A DNA stretch of 64,000 nt from assembly GCA_902729415.1 (NCBI GenBank), contig CACVCF010000001.1:223697-287696 (forward strand), in the 5' to 3' direction. Both the position numbers and the translations under genes were made by a program. The notes beneath the pieces are model-generated. The model was not told the DNA's origin, searched no databases, and saw only the letters and a program-made list of their open reading frames with translations. Positions 1-8,795 of this stretch are shown one piece after another; within the stretch, counting starts at the first letter, position 1; each line of letters starts with the position of its first letter. This stretch comes from Terasakiella magnetica. GTDB lineage: Bacteria; Pseudomonadota; Alphaproteobacteria; Rhodospirillales; Magnetospirillaceae.

Positions 1-157
1 CGAAGAACGGCGTCCGCTTGGAGCACACCACCTCGCCCACATGGACGCAATCCACGTCGGCCTCGTCGGCCATGCGGAAATAGAAATCGCGCAGGCGCTC
101 GGGCTTCCAGTTGAACAGCACCGGACCCAGGGTGAGTTTAGGGGAGGAGGAGTTCAT
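1..157 (-). CDS. ubiV: UbiV, O2-independent ubiquinone hydroxylation protein (N-terminal part, cut by window edge)
   Basis: Only the first 52 or so codons are in the window; the gene runs off the left end. The protein begins MNSSSPKLTLGPVLFNW and continues with FYFRMADEADVDCVHVGEVV, which matches the N-terminus of the U32-peptidase family member UbiV (YhbV). In the family, UbiV is a 4Fe-4S protein that works with UbiU as a heterodimer in O2-independent hydroxylation of the ubiquinone ring. It follows ubiU after a 151-bp gap that contains a dispersed repeat. The GAGGG sequence upstream of the ATG lies at the edge of that repeat and may be its ribosome binding site. Identity is supported mainly by the ubiT-ubiU-ubiV order. 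Confidence 0.8.
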   Translation of the reverse strand, partial: MNSSSPKLTLGPVLFNWKPERLRDFYFRMADEADVDCVHVGEVVCSKRTPFF

Positions 158-164
158 ACTTTTT

Positions 165-235
165 GTCCCTCAAGCGCCGGGCAAGGGCATCCGCCCCCCT
201 GGCTTACCTCCGCTAGTGCTCCGGGGCGCTCCCCG
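165..235. repeat. Diverged copy of a dispersed intergenic repeat
   Basis: Read on the minus strand, this segment ends in GCCCGGCGCTTGAGGGAC, closely matching the ends of the repeats at 16771-16840 and 25854-25924 (GCCCGCCGCTTGAGGGGC and GCCCGGCGTTTGAGGGGC). The rest is only loosely alignable (GCCAGGGGGGCGGATGCCC against GCCAAGGGATGCAGAGGC). It fills the ubiU-ubiV gap. No reading frame in it looks real. Confidence 0.5.
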
Positions 236-308
236 TGCGCGCAGGCGCACAAAGCGGCAATGTCGGCGAAGCCGACGGGGCGCCCGCGCTTCGGCTTTGC
301 CTCGCTCA

Positions 309-1313
309 TTATCGCCATGCTTTCTCGTAGGCTCCGGTGGTCTGTTTGCCGCCCTCGGTGATGCGGTCGAGGTCGATATCGGGCAGCGGCCGTCCCGCCA
401 TCACCGCATCAACACCCTGGCGGAAGGCCTGGACCACGGCGGCGACATAGGCGCGGCCGCGCTGGCGCCCCTCGATCTTGAAGGCGGTGACGCCCGCCTT
501 GATCAGGTCGGGCAGCATGGACAACGTGTTGAGCGAGGTGGGCTCCTCGAACAGATAGCTGGCCTTGTCGTTGGCGAGGAAGCGGCCCTTGCACAAGGTG
601 GGATAGCCCGCCGGTTCGTTATGGGCGAATTTGTTGATGGTGAAGCCGCTCAGTTCCGAGGTGATGCCCTGGGGTGTCTCGGTATAGCGCACGTCGCCTG
701 CGGGCGAGCAGACGCCGTTCATGTTGGGTGACTGGCCGGTGACGTAGGACGACAGGGCGCAGCGGCCCTCGGCCATGACACACAAGCCTCCGAACACGAA
801 CACCTCGGTCTCGACCGGCGCGATCTTGGGATTGAGCGCCGCGATCTCTTGCACCGTCAGCACTCGGGGCAACACCACCCGGCGCACCCCGAAACGCTCG
901 GCGTAAAAACGGATGGCGTCGGGATTGGAGGCGGCGGCCTGCACCGAGAGATGCAGCCGCAGCTCGGGATGGGTGCGGTGGGCATACTCGATCAGGCCGA
1001 TATCGGCCAAAATCACCGCGTCGGCCTTGGCCTTGGCGGCGTCGTCCACCGCCTGGCGCCACAATGCGGGCTCTCCGGCGCGGGGAAAGGTATTGATGGC
1101 GACCAGCACCTTGGCGCCGCGCTCGTGGGCAAAGGCCACGCCCTCGCCCAGTTCCTTGCGGCTGAAATTAAGGCCGGGAAAGTTGCGGGCGTTGGTCTCG
1201 TCGCGGAAGCCCACATAGACGCAATCGGCCCCGGCATCGACGGCGCTTTTCAACGCCGCCGGCGTGCCTGCCGGGCAGACCAGTTCAGGACGAGGAGGGC
1301 GTGTCTCGGCCAT
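309..1313 (-). CDS. ubiU: UbiU, O2-independent ubiquinone hydroxylation protein (U32 family)
   Basis: This 334-aa U32-family protein is predicted to act with UbiV in hydroxylating ubiquinone precursors without oxygen, using prephenate as hydroxyl donor in the E. coli system. Four cysteines at residues 178, 185, 202 and 241 (GGLCVMAEGRC, GVCSPAGD, TLCKGRF) have the same 7/17/39 spacing as the Fe-S ligands I recall for E. coli UbiU (169, 176, 193, 232). The N-terminus (ELVCPAGTPAALKSAVDAGAD) is the usual U32 barrel start. The start codon overlaps the ubiT stop region at 1313, so the two are translationally coupled. A protease role, suggested by the old family name, is unlikely. Confidence 0.92.
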   Translation of the reverse strand: MAETRPPRPELVCPAGTPAALKSAVDAGADCVYVGFRDETNARNFPGLNFSRKELGEGVAFAHERGAKVLVAINTFPRAGEPALWRQAVDDAAKAKADAVILADIGLIEYAHRTHPELRLHLSVQAAASNPDAIRFYAERFGVRRVVLPRVLTVQEIAALNPKIAPVETEVFVFGGLCVMAEGRCALSSYVTGQSPNMNGVCSPAGDVRYTETPQGITSELSGFTINKFAHNEPAGYPTLCKGRFLANDKASYLFEEPTSLNTLSMLPDLIKAGVTAFKIEGRQRGRAYVAAVVQAFRQGVDAVMAGRPLPDIDLDRITEGGKQTTGAYEKAWR

Positions 1314-1993
1314 CAGGCAGCCCCCCCGCGCCGGGCGGCCTTGCGCAATTGCTTCAGCTCGGTCTCCAACTGGGTGATGCGGGAGTCCTGGGAATGAACA
1401 TCCTTGACCGCGGGCGCGATCAGGGCGTTGCGCAAGGTCTCGAAATCGTCGCGCATGCGCCCCATCAGGCCGATGGCGGCCCCGGCGGCGCTGCGGAACG
1501 GCCGCGCCAGCGGCCCCAACTCAGCCGAAATGTCTTCGATCAGATCGATTCCGGCGCCGTCGATAGCGTTGCGCAACGCCACCACCACTTCGGTATCGCC
1601 CTCGATCACCAGACGGCGCGAGAAGAACAGCGCATCGCCGTCCACCTTGCCCTCGGCCAGGGCGATCAGCATTTCCAGCGGCCCGTGGATGGTGGCGGCG
1701 ACCTCGGCGGGATCGACCGCGCGCCGCACGGTCAGGGCGGGGGCGTCCGGGTTGGGCTCGAGCAGGATGACGAAGGGCAGATCTACCGGATCGATGCACA
1801 CCGCCTTGTCGCTGTAATCGGCCATCCGCTCCAGAATATCGGGATGGCGGCGGCGGATCACCCGCAGCATGGCGTCGAACAGCGGTTGCAACAGCGCGGG
1901 GCGAACCGGCTGCAACGCCATCCCCAGCAGCAGGACGGGGGAAAAGGGCGGCGTCACCGGCTTGGCCCCGGTGCGGGTTTGGCCTTGCCTCAT
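1313..1993 (-). CDS. ubiT: UbiT, SCP2-domain lipid carrier for anaerobic ubiquinone synthesis
   Basis: The 226-aa protein carries an SCP2-like lipid-binding domain over about residues 30-160 (LPFVILLEPNPDAPALTVRR, then GPLEMLIALAEGKVDGDALFFSRRLVIEGDTE). This is typical of UbiT, which binds polyprenyl intermediates and organises the O2-independent ubiquinone pathway. The C-terminal tail (HSQDSRITQLETELKQLRKAAR) is predicted coiled coil. It is the first gene of ubiTUV. The ATG at 1993 is preceded by GGGAGA at a workable distance. A TTGAC-N4-GTCAA palindrome lies about 57 bp upstream of the start. It could instead be UbiJ, but the neighbours favour UbiT. Confidence 0.88.
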   Translation of the reverse strand: MRQGQTRTGAKPVTPPFSPVLLLGMALQPVRPALLQPLFDAMLRVIRRRHPDILERMADYSDKAVCIDPVDLPFVILLEPNPDAPALTVRRAVDPAEVAATIHGPLEMLIALAEGKVDGDALFFSRRLVIEGDTEVVVALRNAIDGAGIDLIEDISAELGPLARPFRSAAGAAIGLMGRMRDDFETLRNALIAPAVKDVHSQDSRITQLETELKQLRKAARRGGAA

Positions 1994-2049
1994 GGATCAA
2001 TGATCTCCCGATGGGTGACGTATCTTGTCCTGGGTCATATCCCCCCTCA

Positions 2050-2063
2050 TTGACCGCCGTCAA
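2050..2063 (-). promoter_or_regulatory. FNR/CRP-family-like palindrome upstream of ubiTUV
   Basis: TTGAC-CGCC-GTCAA is a perfect 14-bp palindrome that resembles the FNR box TTGAT-N4-ATCAA. If its centre (2056.5) sits at -41.5, transcription of ubiT would start near 2015, and the minus strand has CAAGAT at the expected -10 position (2027-2022). It is in the ubiT/receiver-gene gap, so it could serve either direction. Anaerobic control of ubiTUV is known in E. coli; here it is inferred. Confidence 0.5.
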
Positions 2064-2138
2064 GCAACCAGTCTGGACTTGGCAGCAAGGCCCCTTGGGG
2101 GCTAATTTTAATTCGCATTCGGATCGGAGGGACCAGCG

Positions 2139-3125
2139 ATGAAGATCGATGTCGACCTGAGCCATATCACGGCCCTGATCATCGACGACAGCCGCTATGC
2201 GCGCTCGTATATCAAGACCGCGCTGCAATCCTTCGGCATCAGCACCATCCTGGAGGCCTCCGACGGCCCCCTGGGGCTGGAATTGCTGGGCAGCCACGCC
2301 ATCCAGCTGATTGTCACCGACCACGACATGAGCCCCATGAACGGCATCGACTTCACCCGCTATGTCCGCAGCGGCGACATGGTCAAGTGCGTCGATGTGG
2401 CCATCATCATGATGTCGGGCGAAGCCGCCAAGGAGGTGGTGTTCGAAGCCCGCAACGCCGGTGTCAGCGAATTCCTGGTCAAGCCGGTATCGGCGGATTC
2501 CCTGTTCCGCCGCGTCCGCGCCGCGCTGCTCAACCCCAAGGCCTTCGTGCAATCGCCCGCCTATGCCGGACCGGACCGCCGGGCGCTGTCGCGTCCGCCG
2601 CCCGGTGTGGCCGAACGCCGGATGGCGCCGCCGCTGCCCAAGCCAGCCCCCCTGGCCACCCTCATCACGGCAGGGACAGCCCCCGCTTCCGCTCCGGCCA
2701 CCGGGGCCTCTGGCCCGGTTCTGCGCCCCGCAGCCGCCGAGCGCACTGGACGGCGTAAATTCACTCCCGGACAGGTGATCTTCCACGAAGGCGAGCACGG
2801 CCTCGAAGCCTATGTGGTGGAAAGCGGCAAGGTCGGCATCTTCAAGACCGTGGACAGCCAGCGGGTGATCCTGGGGCGGATCGGCATCAACGGCGTGTTC
2901 GGCGAGATGGCGCTGATCGACGACGAGCCCCGCATGGCCTCGGCCATGGCGCTGGAGGATACCACCTGTCTGGTTCTGCCCATCGGAGCGCTGAAGGCCC
3001 AAATCGGCAAGACCCCCGATCTGGTGATCCTGGTGCTGGAGACCCTGCTGCACGATATCCGCAAGATGGGACGCGAGTTGGGGCAGGTCCGCGGCGCCCT
3101 GGAGCGCAAGCGCGCCTCGGGATGA
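2139..3125 (+). CDS. Response regulator receiver fused to a cyclic-nucleotide-binding domain
   Basis: The 328-aa protein has an N-terminal CheY-like receiver (residues 10-135) with acidic pair DD16-17, phosphoacceptor D61 (IVTDHDMSP), S93 and K115. A proline-rich linker (140-205) leads to a cNMP-binding fold (206-320) with the cassette VFGEMALIDDEPRMASAMA. There is no DNA-binding or enzymatic output domain, so it probably acts through protein contacts, joining a phosphorelay to cAMP/cGMP or serving as a Crp-fold adaptor. A GGAGGG lies just upstream of the ATG. It is divergent from ubiTUV and followed by msbA. The partner kinase is unknown. Confidence 0.85.
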   Translation: MKIDVDLSHITALIIDDSRYARSYIKTALQSFGISTILEASDGPLGLELLGSHAIQLIVTDHDMSPMNGIDFTRYVRSGDMVKCVDVAIIMMSGEAAKEVVFEARNAGVSEFLVKPVSADSLFRRVRAALLNPKAFVQSPAYAGPDRRALSRPPPGVAERRMAPPLPKPAPLATLITAGTAPASAPATGASGPVLRPAAAERTGRRKFTPGQVIFHEGEHGLEAYVVESGKVGIFKTVDSQRVILGRIGINGVFGEMALIDDEPRMASAMALEDTTCLVLPIGALKAQIGKTPDLVILVLETLLHDIRKMGRELGQVRGALERKRASG

Positions 3126-3195
3126 TGGGGGTTTGGTCTGGCCCTCCGCCCGTGCTATGGTCCCGCCGCAAGCGTGAGCTTTATCGAGCAGGCCT

Positions 3196-4980
3196 TTGAG
3201 CAAGAAGAATATTTCCCTTAAGTCATCCACCCCCGTTCTGGTGCGTCGCCTTCTGAAAGAGGGCATGCGCCCCTATCTGGGCAAAGTGGTGATGGCCGTT
3301 GTCTGCATGGTGGTGGGGGCTGCGGCCAATGCGGGCTATGCCCTGCTGATGGACCCGGTGGTCAACAAGATCTTCACCGAACGCCAGGCCGACTTTCTGT
3401 GGCCTTTGGGCCTGGCGGTGCTGGGCACCTTCACGCTGAAATCCATCTGCAATTACGGTGAGGCGGTCTACCTGTCCAAGGTGGGCCTAAGGGTCATCGC
3501 CGACATGCAGGCCCGCATGTTCGCCCATCTGATGCGCATGGACGTGGCCTTTTTCCACAGCAATTCCACCGGCAGCGTACTGTCGCGCCTGACCAACGAC
3601 ATCTCGTCCATGCGCTTTGCCGTATCCGACGCCCTGACCGGCGCGGGCAAGGACGCCTCGTCACTGATCTTCCTGGTCGGCGCCATGTTCTACCAGGACT
3701 GGCGGCTGTCGGCCTGGACCTTTTTCGTCTTCCCGGTGGCCATCGTGCCCATCCGCAAGCTGGGACGGCGCATGCGCAAGGTCACCGCCAACACCCAGGA
3801 GCATATGGGCCAGCTCACCACCTATCTCGAGCAATCGGTCCAGGGCATCCGGGTGGTCAAGGCCTATGGCATGGAAGAGTACGAGACCCGCAAGGTCGGC
3901 ACTCTGGTCGAGACCTTGCAGGATCTGACCTACAAGGCGGCACGGGTTCGCTCGGCCTCGTCACCGATCATGGAGCTTTTGGGCGGCATCGCCATCACCG
4001 TGGTGATCTTGTATGGCGGCCTGCGGGTAATCGAGGGCGAGACCACGCCCGGTGCGTTCTTCTCCTTCATCACCGCCTTGATGCTGGCCTACCGCCCCAT
4101 CAAGTCGCTGGCCTCGCTCAACACCAATCTTCAGGCCGGTCTGGCCGCCGCTGAACGCACCTTCGACATCCTGGACACCCAGCCGGCCATCCAGGACCGG
4201 CCCGAATGCCACGATCTGCGGGTCCAAGACGGCAACGTCGCCTTCGAGGGCGTGTTCTTCACCTATGACGGCGCCAAATCGGTGCTGGACGGCATCGACC
4301 TCCAGGTGCCGGGCGGCAAAACCGTGGCGCTGGTGGGGCCGTCGGGGGCGGGCAAGTCCACGCTTCTCAATCTGCTGCCCCGCTTCTTCGAGGTCACCGA
4401 CGGCCGGGTCCTGGTGGATGGCCAGGACGTGCGCGACGTCGGTCTTGCCTCGCTGCGAAGCAAGATCGCCCTGGTCAGCCAGGAAATCACCCTGTTCGAC
4501 GATTCCATCCGCGCCAATATCGCCTATGGCCGTTTCGGCGCCAGCGACGAGGAGATCGAGGCCGCCGCCCGCGCCGCCGCCGCCCATGATTTCATCATCG
4601 GCCTGCCCGAGGGCTACGACACGGTGGTGGGCGAGCGCGGCCTCAACCTGTCGGGCGGCCAGCGCCAGCGCCTCGCCATCGCGCGCGCCATGCTGAAGAA
4701 CGCTCCCATCTTGCTGCTGGACGAAGCCACCAGCGCCTTGGACACCGAATCCGAACGCCAGGTGCAAAGCGCCCTGGAACGCCTGATGAAGGGCCGCACC
4801 ACCATCGTCATCGCCCATCGCCTGTCCACGGTGGTCAATGCCGATCTGATCCACGTGCTGGATCGGGGCAGGGTGATCGAATCCGGGTCTCATGATGCCC
4901 TGCTGGCCCAGGACGGGATCTATGCCAGGCTCTACGCCATGCAATTCGCCGAGGATCCCGCCTCTGCGCCACGGCCATAG
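3196..4980 (+). CDS. msbA: MsbA-type lipid A/LPS flippase ABC transporter
   Basis: The 594-aa half-transporter has an N-terminal six-helix exporter domain (about residues 20-320) and a C-terminal ATPase with Walker A GPSGAGKST, signature LSGGQRQR and Walker B ILLLDEATSAL. It flips core-lipid A across the inner membrane as a homodimer. Placement at the head of the acyltransferase-waaA-lpxK-lpxL cluster supports MsbA over another exporter. Translation most likely begins at the TTG at 3196 (MSKKN); no ATG is available until well inside the first helix region. The next gene starts 9 bp after the stop. Confidence 0.9.
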   Translation: MSKKNISLKSSTPVLVRRLLKEGMRPYLGKVVMAVVCMVVGAAANAGYALLMDPVVNKIFTERQADFLWPLGLAVLGTFTLKSICNYGEAVYLSKVGLRVIADMQARMFAHLMRMDVAFFHSNSTGSVLSRLTNDISSMRFAVSDALTGAGKDASSLIFLVGAMFYQDWRLSAWTFFVFPVAIVPIRKLGRRMRKVTANTQEHMGQLTTYLEQSVQGIRVVKAYGMEEYETRKVGTLVETLQDLTYKAARVRSASSPIMELLGGIAITVVILYGGLRVIEGETTPGAFFSFITALMLAYRPIKSLASLNTNLQAGLAAAERTFDILDTQPAIQDRPECHDLRVQDGNVAFEGVFFTYDGAKSVLDGIDLQVPGGKTVALVGPSGAGKSTLLNLLPRFFEVTDGRVLVDGQDVRDVGLASLRSKIALVSQEITLFDDSIRANIAYGRFGASDEEIEAAARAAAAHDFIIGLPEGYDTVVGERGLNLSGGQRQRLAIARAMLKNAPILLLDEATSALDTESERQVQSALERLMKGRTTIVIAHRLSTVVNADLIHVLDRGRVIESGSHDALLAQDGIYARLYAMQFAEDPASAPRP

Positions 4981-4989
4981 GCGGCGGCC

Positions 4990-5691
4990 GTGGGTCTGGC
5001 CAAAAAAATCGGCAAGAGTGAGACATTCCGCGGCCTGCTGTGCTGGCTGGGCTCGCTTTATATCCGCCTTATCCACGCCACCGGACGCTGGGAGGTCAGG
5101 GGCAGCGACCTCCCCAACCGCCTGTGGGACGAGGGGCAGCCCTTCATCCTGGCCTTCTGGCACGGCCGCATCCTGATGATGCCCAAAAGCTGGCGTCCCG
5201 ATATTCCCATCCACATGCTGATCAGCCAGCACCGCGACGGCCAGCTGATCGCCCGCACAGTATCGCATTTCGGCATCGACACCGTTCAGGGCTCCACCAC
5301 CCGAGGCGGCAGTTCCGCGCTGCGGACCATGCTGAAAGCTCTTAAGGCCGGGCAATGCGTCGGCATCACCCCCGACGGTCCCAAGGGGCCGCGCCAGCGG
5401 GCCTCGGCGGGTATCGTCAATATCGCCAAGCTGTCGGGCTGCCCCATCCTTCCCGCCACCTTCGCCACCCGAGGCCGCAGGCTGCTGGGCAGTTGGGACC
5501 GCTTTGCCGTGGCGCTGCCGTTCTCACGCGGGGTATTCGTGTGGGGCGAGGCCATCGCCGTGGCCCGCGACGCCTCCGAGGCCGAGCTTGAAAGCGCCCG
5601 TCAGGCGGTGGAGGACAGCCTCAACGCCATCACCGCCGAGGCCGACGCCCTGATGGGCGAAACCGCCCCCCTGCCCGAGGAGGCGACATGA
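4990..5691 (+). CDS. DUF374 lysophospholipid-acyltransferase-like protein
   Basis: The 233-aa protein starts at a GTG (MGLAKKIGKSETF). It contains FILAFWHGRILMMP, TTRGGSSALRTMLKALKAG and ITPDGPKGPRQRASAGIVNIAKLSGCPILP, the conserved blocks of DUF374, a branch of the PlsC/LpxL acyltransferase superfamily. In alphaproteobacteria these genes usually lie beside waaA and lpxK, and a role in acylating lipid A or another envelope lipid is inferred. Its stop overlaps the waaA start by 4 bp. The substrate cannot be told from sequence. Confidence 0.8.
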   Translation: MGLAKKIGKSETFRGLLCWLGSLYIRLIHATGRWEVRGSDLPNRLWDEGQPFILAFWHGRILMMPKSWRPDIPIHMLISQHRDGQLIARTVSHFGIDTVQGSTTRGGSSALRTMLKALKAGQCVGITPDGPKGPRQRASAGIVNIAKLSGCPILPATFATRGRRLLGSWDRFAVALPFSRGVFVWGEAIAVARDASEAELESARQAVEDSLNAITAEADALMGETAPLPEEAT

Positions 5692-6968
5692 TCTTTAGCC
5701 TCTATCGCGGCCTGACCCAGTTGGGGGGGCCGCTGATTTCCCTGTATCTCGACCGGCGTAAGCAACGCGGCAAGGAGGACGAGGCCCGCTTCGGCGAGCG
5801 TCTGGGCCATCCCGGCCAGCCGCGCCCGCCCGGACGCCTGGTGTGGATTCACGCCGCCTCGGTGGGGGAATCGCTGTCCATGCTGCCGCTGGTCGAGCGC
5901 CTGCGTCAGCGCCGACTCAACGTGCTGCTGACCACCGGCACCGTCACCAGCGCCCGCATGATGGCGGAACGGCTGCCGCGCGGCGCCGTCCACCAATTCG
6001 TACCGGTTGACCGTCTGGCCTATGTGCGCGGCTTCCTCGACCACTGGCGTCCCGACCTCGCCTTGTGGGCCGAATCCGAATTCTGGCCCAACCTGCTGGC
6101 TGAAACCCGTCACCGCCGGGTGCCGCTGGTGCTGATCCAGGGACGGATCTCACCCCGATCCTTCGCCAACTGGAAGAAGGTGCCCGGCTTCATCCGCCGC
6201 CTGCTGTCGTGCTTCACCCTCTGCCTCGCCCAGACCGAAGGTGACGCCCAGCGGCTGCGGGCCTTGGGCGGGCACGATGTCCGCTGTCTCGGCAACCTCA
6301 AATACGCTGTGCCCGCCTTGCCCGCCGACGACGCCGCGCTGGATGGTCTGGTCCGGGTCGTGGCCGGGCGCCCCCTGTGGCTGGCCGCCAGCACCCATCC
6401 CGGCGAGGAAGCCATCGTCGCCCGCCTTCACGGACAAGTCGCGGCGGCTTTCCCCGATCTGCTGACCATCATTGTACCGCGCCATCCCAACCGCGGCCCC
6501 GAACTGGCCGCCGAACTGGCAGCCACCGGGCTGAAGGTCGCCTTGCGCTCGGCGGGCGAGGTGCCGGGGCCGGACACCCAACTCTATCTGGCCGACACCA
6601 TGGGCGAACTGGGGCTGTTTTACCGCCTGGCCCCCATCGTTTTCATGGGCAAGAGCCTGACGGTAGGCGGCGGTCAGAATCCGTTCGAGCCCGCCCGCAT
6701 CGGCGCCGCCGTGCTGTACGGGCCGCTGATGGACAACTTCCCCGACATGGCGGCGCGCATGGCCGAGCTGGGCGCGGCCCTGATGGTGCGCGATGGCAGG
6801 CATCTTGCCGAGACCTTGACCCGCCTGCTGGCTGAGCCCGCCAAGGTCGCGGCCATGCGCGCCGCCGCCAAGACCTGGACCGAAAGTGAAGCCGGAGTGT
6901 TGGATGCGGTCGAGCGGGTGCTCGGCCCCATCCTGGATGCAGTGGAGACACGCCATGCGGGCGCCTAG
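5688..6968 (+). CDS. waaA: 3-deoxy-D-manno-octulosonic acid (Kdo) transferase
   Basis: The 426-aa glycosyltransferase has an N-terminal membrane anchor and the conserved HAASVGESLSMLPLV block (about residue 50), LWAESEFWPNLL, LIQGRISPRSF, and the C-terminal GKSLTVGGGQNPFEPAR nucleotide-sugar motif. It transfers Kdo from CMP-Kdo to the lipid A precursor on the cytoplasmic face of the inner membrane. It overlaps DUF374 by 4 bp upstream and lpxK by 14 bp downstream, so the block is probably one transcript with coupled translation. Confidence 0.93.
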   Translation: MIFSLYRGLTQLGGPLISLYLDRRKQRGKEDEARFGERLGHPGQPRPPGRLVWIHAASVGESLSMLPLVERLRQRRLNVLLTTGTVTSARMMAERLPRGAVHQFVPVDRLAYVRGFLDHWRPDLALWAESEFWPNLLAETRHRRVPLVLIQGRISPRSFANWKKVPGFIRRLLSCFTLCLAQTEGDAQRLRALGGHDVRCLGNLKYAVPALPADDAALDGLVRVVAGRPLWLAASTHPGEEAIVARLHGQVAAAFPDLLTIIVPRHPNRGPELAAELAATGLKVALRSAGEVPGPDTQLYLADTMGELGLFYRLAPIVFMGKSLTVGGGQNPFEPARIGAAVLYGPLMDNFPDMAARMAELGAALMVRDGRHLAETLTRLLAEPAKVAAMRAAAKTWTESEAGVLDAVERVLGPILDAVETRHAGA

Positions 6969-7932
6969 GTTCTGGGACCGCGATTCGGCCCTGTCGCGGC
7001 TGCTGAAGCCCGTGGGCGCGGCCTATGCCTGGGTGGTGGCCCACCGCCTGGAGCAGGCCGAGGAATACCGCCCCGCCGTGCCGGTGATCTGCGTCGGCAA
7101 CATCGTCGCCGGCGGCGCGGGCAAGACTCCGGTGGTCATCGCCCTGGCCCGCCATCTGCTGGCGGCGGGGTGCAAGCCCCATCTGCTGACGCGGGGCTAT
7201 GGCGGCACCGAGGTGGGGCCGCGCGCCGTCGATCTTGACCGCCACGATTTCGCCCGCGTTGGTGACGAAGCGTTGCTGCTGGCCGCCGTGGCACCGACCT
7301 GGGTAGCGCGCTGGCGGCCCGATGGCGCCGTGGCGGCGGCGGAGATGGGCGCCGAGATCATCGTCATGGATGACGGCTTCCAGAACGGCTCCATCGCCAA
7401 GGATCTGTCGCTGGTAGTGGTGGATGGCGGCTATGGCTTTGGCAACGGCCGCCCCATTCCCGCCGGCCCCTGCCGCGAATGGCCCGCCACCGGACTGGCC
7501 CGCGCCGATGCGGTGGTGGTGGTGGGTAAGGATAAGACCGGTGTGGCCGAGATGGCCGCGCAAGCGGGGCTGACGGTGCTGCACGCCAAGTTGGAGCCCG
7601 GCGCCGAGGGAGCGGGACTGATGGGCCGCAAGGTTGTCGCCTTCGCCGGAATCGGCCGCCCCACCAAATTTTTTGTCACCTTGAAGCAATGCGGTGCCCG
7701 GCTGGTCACCACCACGGCCTTTCCCGATCACCATCCCTATACCCGCAAGGAGATCGAGGATCTGCTGGCCGAGGCCGAGGCCAATGAAGCCATGGCCATC
7801 ACCACCGCCAAGGATCGGGTGCGGCTGCCGCCTGACCTGCGCGAACGGGTGGCGGAGCTGTCGGTGGATCTGATCTGGCGCGATCCGGCACTACTGACAC
7901 CGCTGTTGGACCGGGTTGGAGTTCGGGCATGA
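6955..7932 (+). CDS. lpxK: Tetraacyldisaccharide 4'-kinase
   Basis: LpxK phosphorylates the 4' position of the lipid A disaccharide. The protein from the ATG at 6955 (MRAPRFWDRDSALSRLLKP, 325 aa) has the membrane-associated N-terminus and the P-loop VGNIVAGGAGKTPVV, followed by TRGYGG and the later FPDHHPYTRKEI motif. A longer open frame begins at 6886, but that extension translates waaA codons out of frame and lacks homology, so 6955 is preferred. It overlaps waaA by 14 bp and lpxL by 4 bp (ATGA). Confidence 0.92.
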   Translation: MRAPRFWDRDSALSRLLKPVGAAYAWVVAHRLEQAEEYRPAVPVICVGNIVAGGAGKTPVVIALARHLLAAGCKPHLLTRGYGGTEVGPRAVDLDRHDFARVGDEALLLAAVAPTWVARWRPDGAVAAAEMGAEIIVMDDGFQNGSIAKDLSLVVVDGGYGFGNGRPIPAGPCREWPATGLARADAVVVVGKDKTGVAEMAAQAGLTVLHAKLEPGAEGAGLMGRKVVAFAGIGRPTKFFVTLKQCGARLVTTTAFPDHHPYTRKEIEDLLAEAEANEAMAITTAKDRVRLPPDLRERVAELSVDLIWRDPALLTPLLDRVGVRA

Positions 7933-8795
7933 CGATCAAGCGTCTGCGGCAACGTCTGGAAGCCTATCTCGCCCAGGGAATATGGGCGGTATTCGGCCTA
8001 TTGCCACTGGATTGGGCCTCGGCCCTGGGCGGCGGACTGGCGCGGCTGGTCGGCCCGCGCCTCGGCGTCAACCGGGTGGCGCGGCGCAATCTCGCCCGCG
8101 CTTTCCCGCAAAAGACCGAGGCCGAGATCGCGGCCATCATCTCCGGCATGTGGGACAATATCGGCCGGGTGGCGGGCGAATTTCCCCATCTCGACCAGAT
8201 CGCCGCCCAACGGGTCGAACTGATCGGCGGCGAATATATCGATCTGTTGCGCGATGACGGCCAGCCGGGAATCTTCATTTCCGGCCATCTCGGCAATTGG
8301 GAGGTCAGCGGCGCGGTGGCGGTGGCCCGCGGCCTGCCGCTGCATCTGGTCTACCGCGCCGCCAACAATCCCTGGATCGAGGAGCTGTACCGCAAAGGCC
8401 GCAAGACCGCCGCCGTCGCCCTGATCCAGAAAGGCTCGGAAGGGGCGCGGCAAGCCCTGCTGGCATTGAAGAACGGCCAGCATCTCGGCATGCTGGTGGA
8501 CCAGAAGATGAATGACGGTGTGGCCATTCCGTTTTTCGGGCGCGACGCCATGACCGCCCCCGCCATGGCCCAATTCGCCACCCGTTTCAAATGTCCGCTG
8601 GTCCCGGCCCGCGTCGAGCGTCTGGGCGGCGCCAACTTCCGCCTGACCGTTCAAGCCCCCGTGGACTTCCCCCATACCGGCGACCCTCACGAGGACAACC
8701 GATTGCTGCTGATCCGCATCAACGCCCAGGTGGAAGACTGGGTGCGCCAGCATCCCGAGCAGTGGCTGTGGGTCCACAAGCGCTGGCCCGAGTGA
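7929..8795 (+). CDS. lpxL: LpxL/HtrB-type lipid A acyltransferase
   Basis: The 288-aa protein has the LpxL-family catalytic motif HLGNWE (H120, E125), the motif LVYRAANNPWIEELYRKGR, the DQKMNDGVAIPFFGR block and an ending WLWVHKRWPE. These enzymes add a secondary acyl chain to Kdo2-lipid IVA at the inner membrane. The ATG overlaps the lpxK stop as ATGA, and its TGA overlaps the next start as TGATG. Which acyl donor it uses is not visible. Confidence 0.88.
   Translation: MTIKRLRQRLEAYLAQGIWAVFGLLPLDWASALGGGLARLVGPRLGVNRVARRNLARAFPQKTEAEIAAIISGMWDNIGRVAGEFPHLDQIAAQRVELIGGEYIDLLRDDGQPGIFISGHLGNWEVSGAVAVARGLPLHLVYRAANNPWIEELYRKGRKTAAVALIQKGSEGARQALLALKNGQHLGMLVDQKMNDGVAIPFFGRDAMTAPAMAQFATRFKCPLVPARVERLGGANFRLTVQAPVDFPHTGDPHEDNRLLLIRINAQVEDWVRQHPEQWLWVHKRWPE

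Noticed and set aside
1521..3266. 581-aa minus-strand frame over ubiT and the receiver gene
   Set aside because: It covers a divergent promoter region and an opposite-strand gene with intact domains. Its reading is out of phase with ubiT.
3961..5355. 464-aa minus-strand frame opposite msbA and the DUF374 gene
   Set aside because: It crosses a real gene boundary and has no recognisable motifs.
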